A stretch of DNA of 64,000 nt from Cystobacter ferrugineus (GCF_001887355.1 NZ_MPIN01000007.1:270888-334887); one strand, 5' to 3'; shown: positions 15,773-24,514, counted from the stretch's first letter. Numbers and translations are program-made. Notes: generated from the sequence alone by a model not told the origin.

Positions 15773-16774
15773 ATGACCATCCTCATCGTGACCCATTCCA
15801 AGGACAACGACGCGCCCCTGTCCGTGGCGCGTGCCCTCGAGTCCCGGGGCGAGCGGGTCTACCGCTTCAACACCGACCTGTTTCCCACCGATCTGCGGCT
15901 CTCGCTGGATGAGCGCGGGGCGGGGCGGCTGTCCGGCCCCGCGGGAGAGCTGTCCCTGGAGGACGTGACGGCGGTCTGGTACCGCCGTAACTCGACGGGC
16001 AGCGCCATTCCCAAGGACCTGGATGACCAGCTACGTCGCCCGTCGGTGGAGGAGAGCCGGCGCCTGGTGTTCGGCATGATGAGCGCGCTGGGGGTGTTCC
16101 AGCTCGACGCGCTCGAAGTCATCCGGCGCGCGGAGCACAAGCCGCTGCAGCTCAAGCTGGCGCGGGCGCTCGGGATGGAGGTTCCCCGGACGCTGATGAC
16201 CAACGATCCGGTGGCGGTGCGGGCCTTCGCCGCCGAGTGCCCCGGTGGCGTGGTGACGAAGATGATGGCGTCGTTCGCCGTCTATGACGAGCAGGGCCGG
16301 GAGCAGGTGGTCTTCACCACCCCCCTCACCTCGGACCAACTCGAGGACCTGGAGGGCCTGGACCTGTGTCCGATGACCTTCCAGGAGCGGCTGACCAAGG
16401 CGGTGGAACTGCGAGTCACGGTGGTGGGCGAGCGGGTGATGGCGGCGGCCATCGACTCGCAGGCGCTGCCGAGGGCGCGCGAGGACTGGCGGCGCGAGGG
16501 CGCGGCGCTCATCGACGCCTGGAAGCCCTACACGCTGCCCGAGCCGCTCCACGCCCAGGTGCTGCGGTTGATGGACGCGCTGGGGCTCAACTACGGCGCG
16601 TTCGACTTCATCGTCACGCCCGAGGGCCGGCACGTCTTCCTGGAGGTGAATCCCTCGGGGGAGTTCATGTGGTTGATGAAGCACCCGGGACTGCCCGTCG
16701 ACGAGGCGCTCGCGGACGTGCTCAGCGGACGCGCGGCGCGGCGGCTCGCGCCGAAGCCGCTGGCTGGGGCGTGA
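15773..16774 (+). CDS. mvdD: MvdD/MdnC-like ATP-grasp ligase (ester-forming)
   Basis: 333 aa. It starts MTILIVTHSKDND, with AVWYRRNSTG, RRAEHKPLQLKLA, VTKMMASFAVYDEQG, DWRREGAALIDAW and FLEVNPSGEFMWL, a close match to the ester-forming microviridin ligase. It is expected to bind the PFFARLL helix of the leader and make the Thr-Asp and Ser-Glu/Asp lactones using ATP. GGAG lies just before the ATG. It is clearly paralogous to the preceding gene (shared EIPRTL/VPRTL, TND, FQER, ELRV blocks). Confidence 0.92.
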   Translation: MTILIVTHSKDNDAPLSVARALESRGERVYRFNTDLFPTDLRLSLDERGAGRLSGPAGELSLEDVTAVWYRRNSTGSAIPKDLDDQLRRPSVEESRRLVFGMMSALGVFQLDALEVIRRAEHKPLQLKLARALGMEVPRTLMTNDPVAVRAFAAECPGGVVTKMMASFAVYDEQGREQVVFTTPLTSDQLEDLEGLDLCPMTFQERLTKAVELRVTVVGERVMAAAIDSQALPRAREDWRREGAALIDAWKPYTLPEPLHAQVLRLMDALGLNYGAFDFIVTPEGRHVFLEVNPSGEFMWLMKHPGLPVDEALADVLSGRAARRLAPKPLAGA

Positions 16775-16818
16775 GCCTATGGCCGGAGGCGAGGGCCTGG
16801 TGCTAGGGTTCCCGCCCC

Positions 16819-17049
16819 ATGGCCAAGTCCCCCTGCCCCGTTTCCCTGTCGCAGTTCCTTGAGAAGGCCGAGCCGCTCAAGGTGATCATCAACGGTCAGG
16901 AGATGCTCGCCGAGGTGAAGTCGTTCTCGACCGGCTCCTTCGGCTGGTACATCAACGGCAAGACGACCGTCACCGTCGATGGCAAGCCGGTGTCGGTGCA
17001 GATCGGCATGAACATGACGGTGGTGGGCTCGAAGGAAGCGGCGCGCTGA
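16819..17049 (+). CDS. Small conserved-looking protein of unknown function
   Basis: 76 aa, MAKSPCPVSLSQFLEKAEPL then a series of short beta strands (KVIINGQEMLAEVKSF, GWYINGKTTVTVDGKPVSV). There is no signal peptide or membrane segment. The predicted compact beta fold is unassigned. It follows mvdD by 44 bp on the same strand and is convergent with the E1-like gene. Codon pattern and clean start support a real gene; whether it belongs to the graspetide operon is unclear. Confidence 0.6.
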   Translation: MAKSPCPVSLSQFLEKAEPLKVIINGQEMLAEVKSFSTGSFGWYINGKTTVTVDGKPVSVQIGMNMTVVGSKEAAR

Positions 17050-17061
17050 GCCTCGCGGGGC

Positions 17062-17640
17062 TCAGCTCGCCGTAGGCGTCACCGCCACGAGTCCCACCAG
17101 GGTGTCGCGGCGCACGCCGTGCTTCACGAAGTCCTGGACCGTGCGCGCGAGCGTGGCGCCGAGCTGGCCGATGAGGGGCAGGTGCTCTCCGCCCTCGCAC
17201 GTGGCCTGCCCGGGAGTGTCCTCGGTATCCGGGACGAAGCGCTCGTCCCAGCGCACCAGCCCGAAGGTGCCGTCCGCCGCCAGTGCGCCGTGCACCAGGG
17301 GCTTGCCCGCCGCGCGCGCGAACGCGCTCAAGAGCAGCCGGCTCTCCTGGTTGTCGAAGCAGTCGACGAGCAGATCCGCGCTCGAGCCCAGCGCCGCCAC
17401 GTTGTCACGCGTCATCCGCACGCCGAACGCCTCGGCCTTCACGCCGTACAGGTTGAGCAGTTGCAGCTTGAGCGCCTCCGCCTTGTTCTTGCCCACGGAG
17501 GGCTTCACGAAGGCCTGCGCCCGCAGGTTCTTGGACTCCACGCGATCGAAGTCGACGAAGACGAGCGTGGCCTCGAGGTTGCGGCACAGCACCGCCGCCG
17601 TGGAGCCGATGGCCCCCACGCCACAGAAGAGGATGCGCAT
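17062..17640 (-). CDS. E1-like/ThiF-family activating enzyme, minimal form
   Basis: 192 aa, shorter than MoeB or ThiF (~250). The Rossmann motif GVGAIGS lies at 7-13, then VDFDRVESKNLRAQ (29-42) carries the Asp, Arg and Gln that bind ATP/adenylate, and KNKAEALK supplies the conserved Lys. DCFDNQESR marks the E1 superfamily. QATCEGGEHLPLIGQLGAT matches the crossover loop, with Cys148 in the place of the MoeB/ThiF catalytic Cys. There is no CxxC zinc pair. It starts right after the Ub-like gene (TGA-GGAGG-...-ATG), which points to translational coupling. It likely adenylates that protein's C-terminus. Confidence 0.82.
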   Translation of the reverse strand: MRILFCGVGAIGSTAAVLCRNLEATLVFVDFDRVESKNLRAQAFVKPSVGKNKAEALKLQLLNLYGVKAEAFGVRMTRDNVAALGSSADLLVDCFDNQESRLLLSAFARAAGKPLVHGALAADGTFGLVRWDERFVPDTEDTPGQATCEGGEHLPLIGQLGATLARTVQDFVKHGVRRDTLVGLVAVTPTAS

Positions 17641-17652
17641 GGGTGGGCCTCC

Positions 17653-17868
17653 TCACGCCCCGAAGGGCACCTTGGGCCGCAGGTAGATGCGCTCCCCGCC
17701 CCCCGGTGCGTGGAACCGGTCCACCACGTAGTGCTGGAAGGTGTCCGTCTGGACTGGAGCCAGCAGCTCCACCGCGATGCGCCGCACGTCCGCGTCCGTC
17801 AGGCGGGTTTCCCGCTCCAGGGGCACGTCCGTGGACAGGCCATTGTAGGTGATGTTCAGCGTCGTCAT
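17653..17868 (-). CDS. Ubiquitin-like (beta-grasp) protein, probable E1 partner
   Basis: 71 aa; GGAGG precedes the ATG. The predicted order is strand MTTLNITYNG, strand TDVPLER, a helix DADVRRIAVELL, then strands FQHYVVDRF and ERIYLRPKV and a C-terminal tail ending PFGA. This is the ubiquitin-like order and length. The tail ends Gly-Ala rather than Gly-Gly, so it either needs trimming or is used differently. It resembles the small protein C of PRTRC-type operons. Its place immediately upstream of an E1-like gene is the main functional clue. Confidence 0.62.
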   Translation of the reverse strand: MTTLNITYNGLSTDVPLERETRLTDADVRRIAVELLAPVQTDTFQHYVVDRFHAPGGGERIYLRPKVPFGA

Positions 17869-17961
17869 CTCCCCGCCTCCCGGGGGCCCGGACCGCCGCG
17901 AGGGAGGGCGGGGCCGAGGCCGTCCGGGCAGGGACGCGCGAGCGGGGCGGATTCCTGACGC

Positions 17962-18903
17962 TCAGTGAGCGCCGTAGCGCTTCTCGCCGGCCTCCACGCG
18001 CAGCTTCAGCTTGTTCTGCGCGGGGGGCAGCGGGCAGGTGGCATGGGGGGAGAAGGCGCAGGGCGGGTTGTAGGCGCGGTTGAAGTCCAGCACCACCCGG
18101 CCGTCCTTCGTCGGCTGATCCACGTACAGGAAGCGGCCCGCGCCGTACGAGTCATTGCGGTTGGTCTGGTCGCCGAAGATGACGAAGAACGGCCCCGAGT
18201 CCGATTCGAGGACGGGATCCAACCGGTACTCCTGCCCATTCACCTGGAAGACGAGCGTGCCCGGGGAGTTCATTTCCTCCACCGTGCCGAGCACCGTGGG
18301 CACCGGCAGCTTGCGCGGTGTCGTGGCGGGCTCGAAGCGGCCCTCGATGCGCCAGGCGGCGCTCACCGGCCAGGTGGGGATGCCGTGGAACTGCTTGCGC
18401 GCCGGGGCCTCGGGATCCTTCACCCGCAGCCCCATCTTCTCCCCGCGCTGGATGAGATAGAAGCGCAGCGTGCCCAGCGAGAGCACGTCCTCGGGGCCCT
18501 CGGAGGTACCCAGAGCGCCTCCCGTGAAGGGTTTGCCTCCACGGGTGAGGGGGACTCCGGGCTGGAGGGTGAGCGTCACCTGGTTGCCCTTGCGCGTGAA
18601 GGTTCCGATGCGCGCGGGCGTGCCCTCGGGGAAGACGAAGTCGTTGTCCGCGGCGGAGCCGAAGCGGTTGTCCCCGTCGTTCAACCAGTGCAGGCCCACG
18701 AGCGACAACCATCCCTCCTCGGACGTGAGGTTGGCGATGCGCTTCTGGTGCCAGGCGCGCGTCTCCGCCTCGAGGGAGGACGCGGTCGGTGCGGTGGGCT
18801 TCGATTCGGCGGGTTTCGTCATGGCGGGCTTGGCGGGAGGCGCGGCGAGGGCGGGAGCCGCGAACGCGAGTCCCGAGAGGGTGATCAGGCGGGCGATGCG
18901 CAT
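17962..18903 (-). CDS. Secreted DUF1684 family protein
   Basis: 313 aa from MRIARLITL with a Sec signal peptide ending in ALAA. The Thr/Pro/Lys-rich linker precedes WHQKRIANLTSEEGWLSLVG and HWLNDGDNRFGS, the conserved DUF1684 opening. The C-terminal part contains FGDQTNRNDSYGAGRFLYV, DFNRAYNPPCAFSPHATCP and the ending LKLRVEAGEKRY. All are typical of this widespread family of unknown biochemical role. It is probably periplasmic or secreted. It sits between the two halves of the ubiquitin-like locus, divergent from the GH31 gene. Confidence 0.88.
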   Translation of the reverse strand: MRIARLITLSGLAFAAPALAAPPAKPAMTKPAESKPTAPTASSLEAETRAWHQKRIANLTSEEGWLSLVGLHWLNDGDNRFGSAADNDFVFPEGTPARIGTFTRKGNQVTLTLQPGVPLTRGGKPFTGGALGTSEGPEDVLSLGTLRFYLIQRGEKMGLRVKDPEAPARKQFHGIPTWPVSAAWRIEGRFEPATTPRKLPVPTVLGTVEEMNSPGTLVFQVNGQEYRLDPVLESDSGPFFVIFGDQTNRNDSYGAGRFLYVDQPTKDGRVVLDFNRAYNPPCAFSPHATCPLPPAQNKLKLRVEAGEKRYGAH

Positions 18904-19032
18904 GGCCCCGACGATGGCAAGCCCGATCGGTCTCGTCCACCACCAGGCGGGGGGCCCGGATTTCGTTCGGCGTGAGACTTCTCGCCAATTCATCTACATC
19001 CCGACGTTTCAGCGCATACGCTGCGCCGCCCT

Positions 19033-21432
19033 ATGCGCTTCGACGACATCTCCATCGAATCCACCCGCATCACCTTCTGGGGTCCGCGCACCGCGCTCGA
19101 GGTGCGCAACCCCCTACCAGGCGTCCTCCGGCTGCGCCACGCCCCCGCGCTCAGCCACTCCGCGCCCGCGCACCGGGAGCTGCTGCCCAAGCAGTCCTGG
19201 TCCGTCGTGGAGCACGCGGGGCTGCCGCTGTCCCTGCGCCGTGAGCAGGAGGGCGCGGTGGCGGTGGTGGTGGCGGAGGGCTTGTCCCTGGAGGTGACGC
19301 TCGCCACGGGCGCCTGGCGTCTGCGGGATGGCTCGGGCCGGGAGCTGGGCCGGTGCGAGAGCTTCTCGAGCGAGGTGATGCCGGACTATCCGGTGACCCG
19401 CTTCCGCTCGCGGCTGTCCCTGCACACACCCCGCGACGAGGCCTGGCTGGGCTTCGGTGAGAAGGTGGGCACGCTGGACAAGCGCGGCATGCACTTCACC
19501 TTCTGGAACACGGACGTGGTGCCGCATCACCCGGACACGGATCCTCTCTACCAGTCCATTCCCTTCAGCATCGGCCTGCGCGAGGGCGTGGCCTGGGGTG
19601 TCTTCCTCGACGAGTCGTGGCGGATGGAGGCGGACGTGGCGGCCGAGGATCCCTCCATCCTCTGCTGGGAGTCCGCCGGTCCCGAGCTGGACACCTACGT
19701 CATCGCCGGCCCGATGCCCGCGGACGTGGTGCGGCGCTACACCGCGCTCACCGGTCGCATGCCGCTGCCTCCACTCTGGAGCCTCGGCGCGCAGCAGTCG
19801 CGCTGGGGCTACGAGAACGCCAGGGAGATCCGCTCCGTCCTCCAGGGCTACCGCGCCCACAAGATTCCGCTCGACGTCGTCTACCTCGATATCGACTACA
19901 TGGAGGGCTACAAGGTCTGGACGTGGGATCGCACCCGCTACCCGGACCCCGCGGGGCTCGCGCGCGAGGCGGCCGCGCAGGGCGTGCGGCTGGTCACCAT
20001 CATCGATCCAGGCGTGAAGCAGGAGCCGGGCTACCGCGTCTATGACGAGGCGCTCGCCAACGACTACCTGGTGCGCAACGACCGGGGCAGCGTGCTCGTG
20101 GGCGAGGTGTGGCCCAAGCCCGCCGTGTTCCCGGACTTCACCCGCGAGGAGGTGCGCGCCTGGTGGGGCCAGCAGCACCGGACCTTCCTGGACGTGGGCA
20201 TCTCCGGCTTCTGGAACGACATGAACGAGCCGGCGTGCTTCAAGGTCATCAATGGTGACGAGACCTTCGGCGTCATCGGCACGCGCTCGGTGGACAAGGG
20301 CCGGGTGGAGGGGCCCACGCTGCCCCACGACGCCCGCCATGGAGACAAGCGCCACCTGGAGGTCCACAACGTCTACGCGCTCGGCATGGCGCGCGGGGCG
20401 TACGAGGGGCTGCGCACCATCGCCCCCGAGCGCCGGCCCTTCCTCCTCACCCGCGCGGGCTCGCCCGGCATCCAGCGCTACTCCGCGGTGTGGACGGGCG
20501 ACAACTCGAGCTACTGGGCGCACCTGGAGCTGTCCATCTCCATGCTGCTGGGCCTGGGGCTGTCGGGCGTGTCCTTCGTGGGCTCGGATGTGCCGGGCTT
20601 CCTGGGCCGCCCCACTGGGGAGATGCTCGTGCGCTGGACGCAGGCCGGCGTCTTCTACCCGCTCTTCCGCAACCATTCCGCCAAGGGCACTCCGTACAAG
20701 GAGCCGTGGCGCTTCGGCGAGCCCTACCTGTCCATCGCCCGGGAGTGGTTCGAGCGGCGCTACCGGCTGATGCCCACGCTCTACTCGCTCATGCACGAGT
20801 CCTCGCAAGAGGGTCTGCCCGCGCTGCGGCCCCTCGTCATGTACGCGCCCGGGGACGTCGAGGCGCTGCGCATGGATGACGCCTTCTTCTTCGGCCGGGA
20901 TCTGCTCGTGGCCCCCGTGGCGCGCCAGGGCCGCACACACCGGCACGTGTACCTGCCCGAGGGCAGGTGGTTGCCCTTCTTCAACCTCGGCCAGTCGGGT
21001 GGGGAGGTCATCGAGGGCCGTCAGCACGTGCTCGCCGAGGCGCCGCTGGACACGGTTCCCATGTGGCTGCGGGCGGGTGGTGCCCTCGCGCTCACCGAGC
21101 CCGCGCTGCACACCACCACGGCCAACTGGGCCCACCTCACCTGGCACATCCACGCGGCGCCGCGCGTGGAGGCCCGGCTGTACGAGGACGCGGGCGAGGG
21201 CTACGGCGCATCGCGCCTGACGCGGCTGAGCGGCACCTGGGCCGACGGCCGCTTCGTACTGGAGCGCACCACCGAGGGCGCGCTGCCCCCGGCGCGCGAG
21301 ACGGAGACGCTGTGCGTGTACGCCCTGTCCGAGCCGCGGGAAGTGCTCGGCGCGCGTGAGCACCGCTTCGTGGACGGGGTGCTCCTGCTCGAGGTGGAGG
21401 CGGGCTGGACGCGCCTGGAGGTCAAGCTGTAG
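19033..21432 (+). CDS. GH31 family alpha-glucosidase
   Basis: 799 aa, no signal peptide, so cytoplasmic. The family blocks are PLPPLWSLGAQQSRWGY, VVYLDIDYMEGYKVWTWD, GFWNDMNEPACF with the catalytic nucleophile Asp in WNDMNE, and GDNSSYWAHLELSISMLLGLGLSG carrying the acid/base Asp. VGSDVPGF follows, with a C-terminal beta domain from residue ~600. It should release glucose from the non-reducing ends of alpha-glucans or maltooligosaccharides, in line with the glycogen/trehalose genes elsewhere in the window. Its 3' end overlaps the convergent JAMM-protein gene by 11 bp. Confidence 0.94.
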   Translation: MRFDDISIESTRITFWGPRTALEVRNPLPGVLRLRHAPALSHSAPAHRELLPKQSWSVVEHAGLPLSLRREQEGAVAVVVAEGLSLEVTLATGAWRLRDGSGRELGRCESFSSEVMPDYPVTRFRSRLSLHTPRDEAWLGFGEKVGTLDKRGMHFTFWNTDVVPHHPDTDPLYQSIPFSIGLREGVAWGVFLDESWRMEADVAAEDPSILCWESAGPELDTYVIAGPMPADVVRRYTALTGRMPLPPLWSLGAQQSRWGYENAREIRSVLQGYRAHKIPLDVVYLDIDYMEGYKVWTWDRTRYPDPAGLAREAAAQGVRLVTIIDPGVKQEPGYRVYDEALANDYLVRNDRGSVLVGEVWPKPAVFPDFTREEVRAWWGQQHRTFLDVGISGFWNDMNEPACFKVINGDETFGVIGTRSVDKGRVEGPTLPHDARHGDKRHLEVHNVYALGMARGAYEGLRTIAPERRPFLLTRAGSPGIQRYSAVWTGDNSSYWAHLELSISMLLGLGLSGVSFVGSDVPGFLGRPTGEMLVRWTQAGVFYPLFRNHSAKGTPYKEPWRFGEPYLSIAREWFERRYRLMPTLYSLMHESSQEGLPALRPLVMYAPGDVEALRMDDAFFFGRDLLVAPVARQGRTHRHVYLPEGRWLPFFNLGQSGGEVIEGRQHVLAEAPLDTVPMWLRAGGALALTEPALHTTTANWAHLTWHIHAAPRVEARLYEDAGEGYGASRLTRLSGTWADGRFVLERTTEGALPPARETETLCVYALSEPREVLGAREHRFVDGVLLLEVEAGWTRLEVKL

Positions 21433-21778
21433 CCATCCCCGAGCGGGCCCGCAGCTCCGCGGTCCAGGCGGGCTCCTCGGCGCGGAGCCTGTCCTGGCCC
21501 TGCTCGCGCACGAGCGTGCCCTCGGGGGCCACCACGGAGAAGCGCACGGGCCGCCCGAGCGCCAGGAGGAGCGCCTCCATCGTCGTCTCGTCCTCGGGGC
21601 TGAAGCCGAGGGGGCCGAGGGGATGACTGTGGGCGATCTCCTCCAGCTCCCCGCGCAGCCGCCACACGGCCTCCCAGCGTGCGCGCGAGTCCGGCAGGGC
21701 CACGGCGCTGTCGGAGGCATCGCTCCACAGCACCTCTCCGTCGCGACCGATGAGCAGACAGACTTCCCGGTGCCCCAT
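21422..21778 (-). CDS. JAB/JAMM-motif protein (Mov34/MPN-like peptidase)
   Basis: 118 aa. Residues 50-63, HSHPLGPLGFSPED, fit the JAMM metalloprotease signature HxHP(x6)SxxD, with Glu15 in an upstream strand as the likely catalytic acid. JAMM enzymes cut isopeptide bonds or trim ubiquitin-like tails; here it would be the deconjugase or processing enzyme of the neighbouring system. Its ATG follows the upstream stop by 3 bp without a Shine-Dalgarno, suggesting coupling. The C-terminus is short and ends RARSGMATA. Confidence 0.72.
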   Translation of the reverse strand: MGHREVCLLIGRDGEVLWSDASDSAVALPDSRARWEAVWRLRGELEEIAHSHPLGPLGFSPEDETTMEALLLALGRPVRFSVVAPEGTLVREQGQDRLRAEEPAWTAELRARSGMATA

Positions 21779-21781
21779 GGC

Positions 21782-22708
21782 TCACACGTGCCGGGTGATG
21801 ACCAGCACGCCCTCCTCGATGGCCTCGCGGATGACCGCGGGCAGGCTGTCCAACGTCACGAGCGCGTCCGCTCCCGCGAGGCACAGTCCCGCGTCCACCA
21901 CCCGCAGGGTGTCCGCCTCCACGAGGCTCTGGAAGCGCTCGCCCATGAACTCGAACGTCACCTCGAGCTGGCCGCCGCTCAGCCGCCTCGAGTCCAGCAG
22001 CCTCGCTCCCGCCCGTGAGAGCGCCCGCTCCACTCGCGACGCTTCCTCCTCCCGCTCGCGTGCCGGACGCGCCCGCTCCTCCCGGGAGTCCAGGCGCCGT
22101 GCCCTCATCACGTGGATGGAGCGCTCGAATACCAGCGTGCGCAGCCGGGCCTCGGCCACGGCGGCGCCCTGCTCCGCCACGCCTTGCACCACGCCACGCA
22201 CCTTGGCCGGGGCGAAGCGGATGTCGAGCGCGCGTGCCCGCGTCTCCAGCAGCGCGTAGCCGAAGGCCGCCCGTAGCGAGGCGGGCACGCCCTTCACCTC
22301 CGTGAGTGTCTCCCGACGCTCCAGGCGCAGGCGCGCGGTGGACTCGGCCTCACTCTCGAACTTGGAGGTCTCGAACACGAGCCCGCCATCATGCCAGCGC
22401 CGGGCGAGCAGGGGCGCGAAGCGCGGCGGCGTGTCCTCGGGCAGCAGGCGCACGGGTTCCGCCACCGCGCCCTCGTGCACGAGCCGCGTCCCCCACAGGT
22501 GTCCTCGCACCCGCGGGAGCCCGTCGAGCCCTTCCGACCCGGCGGGCTCCCGCGCGGTGGCGGTGCGGCCGCGCACCTCGAAGCGATACCAGCCCGGTGC
22601 GGAAGGCGTGAGCACCCGGAGGCGTCGTGAGGGCAGATCGACGTGGGCGCCGCCGAAGTAGGGCAGCACCACCGACTCCACCTGTCCGAGGAACTTCCGG
22701 TAGTCCAC
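21782..22708 (-). CDS. Unknown protein in the ubiquitin-like locus
   Basis: 308 aa, soluble. I do not recognise the family. It has an N-terminal part with YFGGAHVDLPSRRLRVLTP and a charged helical middle rich in Glu and Arg (about 195-235). The C-terminal domain contains GGQLEVTFEFMGERFQSL, EADTLRVVDAGLCLAGADAL and ends SLPAVIREAIEEGVLVITRH. One Cys occurs in GLCLAGAD; no clear E2 active-site context is visible. It lies between the VWA gene (33 bp upstream) and the JAMM gene (3 bp downstream), so it belongs to the same transcript. Confidence 0.6.
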   Translation of the reverse strand: MDYRKFLGQVESVVLPYFGGAHVDLPSRRLRVLTPSAPGWYRFEVRGRTATAREPAGSEGLDGLPRVRGHLWGTRLVHEGAVAEPVRLLPEDTPPRFAPLLARRWHDGGLVFETSKFESEAESTARLRLERRETLTEVKGVPASLRAAFGYALLETRARALDIRFAPAKVRGVVQGVAEQGAAVAEARLRTLVFERSIHVMRARRLDSREERARPAREREEEASRVERALSRAGARLLDSRRLSGGQLEVTFEFMGERFQSLVEADTLRVVDAGLCLAGADALVTLDSLPAVIREAIEEGVLVITRHV

Positions 22709-22741
22709 GACGACGCCCTCCTTCCGTGTGTCACGTCACCT

Positions 22742-24514
22742 TCACGCCACCTTCTTCAACAAGGGCGTGCGCATCACCCGCTCCACCCAGCCGGACGGAC
22801 CGGCCCCGGCCGCCGTGGGCGCCTCCAACAGCGCCTTGAGCACGCGGGGCACCTGGTAGGGGTCGGCGAACTGATCCACCGACACCTCGCTGAAGGGCAC
22901 CCGGAGCGTGCTCGCGCACGAGCGCACCGTGCTGCCCCGCGAATGCGCCACGCTCACCATCAGCGCGAGGGCGGCCACGGTGTAGCCGCACTCGATGAAG
23001 GTGCGCGCGAGCTGGGCGCCCGGCTCGCCCTCCTCGTCTCCCACGACGATGACGATGAGCTTCGCCTCCGCCGGCACCCGCATGCCCGCGCGGTGCAGCG
23101 CCTGCACTCCGGAGGCGTGCGTGGTGCCTCCACCCGCCTGGAGCCCCTGGAGCATGTGCTGCACGCCCGTGCGGCTGGCCGCCTTGGGCTTGAGCACCGT
23201 GCCCACGGTGTCGAACGAGGCCACGTGCAGCTTGTCCATCGGGAAGCCCGCGAGGATGCGCGTGAGCGCTTCCTTGGACTGCTCGATGGCGCCCTGCATG
23301 GAGCCTGACTTGTCGATGAGGAACATCACCCGCACGTCCGTTTCCGCCACCGCTTCGGCCACCGCCGCCCGCGCCGCGTTGTCGCTCGCCTCCTCCAGCT
23401 TCGTCTTCAGCGCCTGGCCTCGCACGTTGCGCGCGATGTTCAGCGCCCGTTGATCGCTCGCCGCCCGCACCGCCTCGTCCCAGCGCGCGCGCACGGCCGC
23501 GTCCTCCATCAACCCCAGCTCCTCGAGAGTGGGCGTCATCAGCAACAGATCCTTGTTCGACAGCGACGGCAACAGCGCCGCCAGGATGGCCGGCGTCAGT
23601 CCCACACCCGCCGGCAGCCGGCCCACCACCTCCTTGTAGGAGAGGCGCTCGCGGACGATCCGCTCGCAGATCTCCGCCTCCTCGAGTCCGTCGAAGCGCT
23701 CGCGCTTGACGAGCGTGAGCCCGGTGAGGCCCACCGTGCGGTGGCCCTCGGGGGCCTGCTTCTGCTTCCAGCCGAGCACCTCGAAGAAGGTCTGCGTCTG
23801 GGGCTTGTAGCCCGCCTTGCGCGCGAGCCGCTGGAGCGTGGTCTTGTAGCCCGCCTTCACCAGGCCCTGGAGCTGGCTCGGGTTCTGCTCACGCGTGCGC
23901 AGCCACCGCGTCGCCGCCGTCTTCCACCGGCCGAGCGGCGGCTTGCGGGAGGCGGGGTCTCCGAAGCCGGCCTCGCGGTTGAGCCGGGCGATCTCCGGCG
24001 TCTCGAGCAGCTCGGCCACCCGCAGCACCGCCTTGGGCGTGAGCATGCGCGTGGACTTGCGCTCGTAGTGCAGCACCATGGCCTCGCCCAGGGCGCGCAG
24101 GTCATCGTCATGGAACGCGATCGAGCCATCTTCCTCGCGCACCGGCTGGCCCGAGTGGCGCTGCACCAGCATCAACGCGCTGGTGGCCACCTGGAGATCC
24201 CTCCAGTCCGTCTGGGTGAGCGCGTAGGACGCGAAGTGCGCCATGAGGTCCGTGTTGAGCTGGTAGATGTCCAGCAACTGCCGGTAGAGCTTCACCGCGG
24301 CGGGCACGAAGAGGCCGGGTTTGATCGGTGTGCCCCGGCGGACGAGCTCCGCGGAGGCGCCTCGCGCCGGGTACCAGACCCCCTGCAACTCCAGACCCGG
24401 ACGGTTGTGCCACAGGTGCGCGGAGCCTCCGAGTACGAGGTCCAGCAACTTCTCCGCCGGGCCACGCTGGGTCTCGGGCAGGGTCTCGGGAGTCGGATGG
24501 TGGATCGTCGTCAT
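22742..24514 (-). CDS. Helical-repeat (TROVE/Ro-like) plus VWA domain protein
   Basis: 590 aa from MTTIHHP, with GGAGGGG just upstream; a GTG 15 nt earlier is possible. Residues ~30-370 are alpha-helical and include LSYKEVVGRLPAGVGLTP and LMTPTLEELGLM, which recall the repeat module of Ro60/Rsr (TROVE) proteins. A VWA domain follows with VRVMFLIDKSGSMQGAIEQS, an intact DxSxS MIDAS motif. The same order (helical ring then VWA) is that of bacterial Rsr, which binds Y RNA. The TROVE call is by eye and tentative; the VWA call is firm. It heads the three-gene run leading to the JAMM gene. Confidence 0.75.
   Translation of the reverse strand: MTTIHHPTPETLPETQRGPAEKLLDLVLGGSAHLWHNRPGLELQGVWYPARGASAELVRRGTPIKPGLFVPAAVKLYRQLLDIYQLNTDLMAHFASYALTQTDWRDLQVATSALMLVQRHSGQPVREEDGSIAFHDDDLRALGEAMVLHYERKSTRMLTPKAVLRVAELLETPEIARLNREAGFGDPASRKPPLGRWKTAATRWLRTREQNPSQLQGLVKAGYKTTLQRLARKAGYKPQTQTFFEVLGWKQKQAPEGHRTVGLTGLTLVKRERFDGLEEAEICERIVRERLSYKEVVGRLPAGVGLTPAILAALLPSLSNKDLLLMTPTLEELGLMEDAAVRARWDEAVRAASDQRALNIARNVRGQALKTKLEEASDNAARAAVAEAVAETDVRVMFLIDKSGSMQGAIEQSKEALTRILAGFPMDKLHVASFDTVGTVLKPKAASRTGVQHMLQGLQAGGGTTHASGVQALHRAGMRVPAEAKLIVIVVGDEEGEPGAQLARTFIECGYTVAALALMVSVAHSRGSTVRSCASTLRVPFSEVSVDQFADPYQVPRVLKALLEAPTAAGAGPSGWVERVMRTPLLKKVA

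Noticed and set aside
14753..16774. Possible duplication artefact of the two ATP-grasp genes
   Set aside because: They are diverged paralogues matching the two distinct microviridin ligase types, as expected in such operons.
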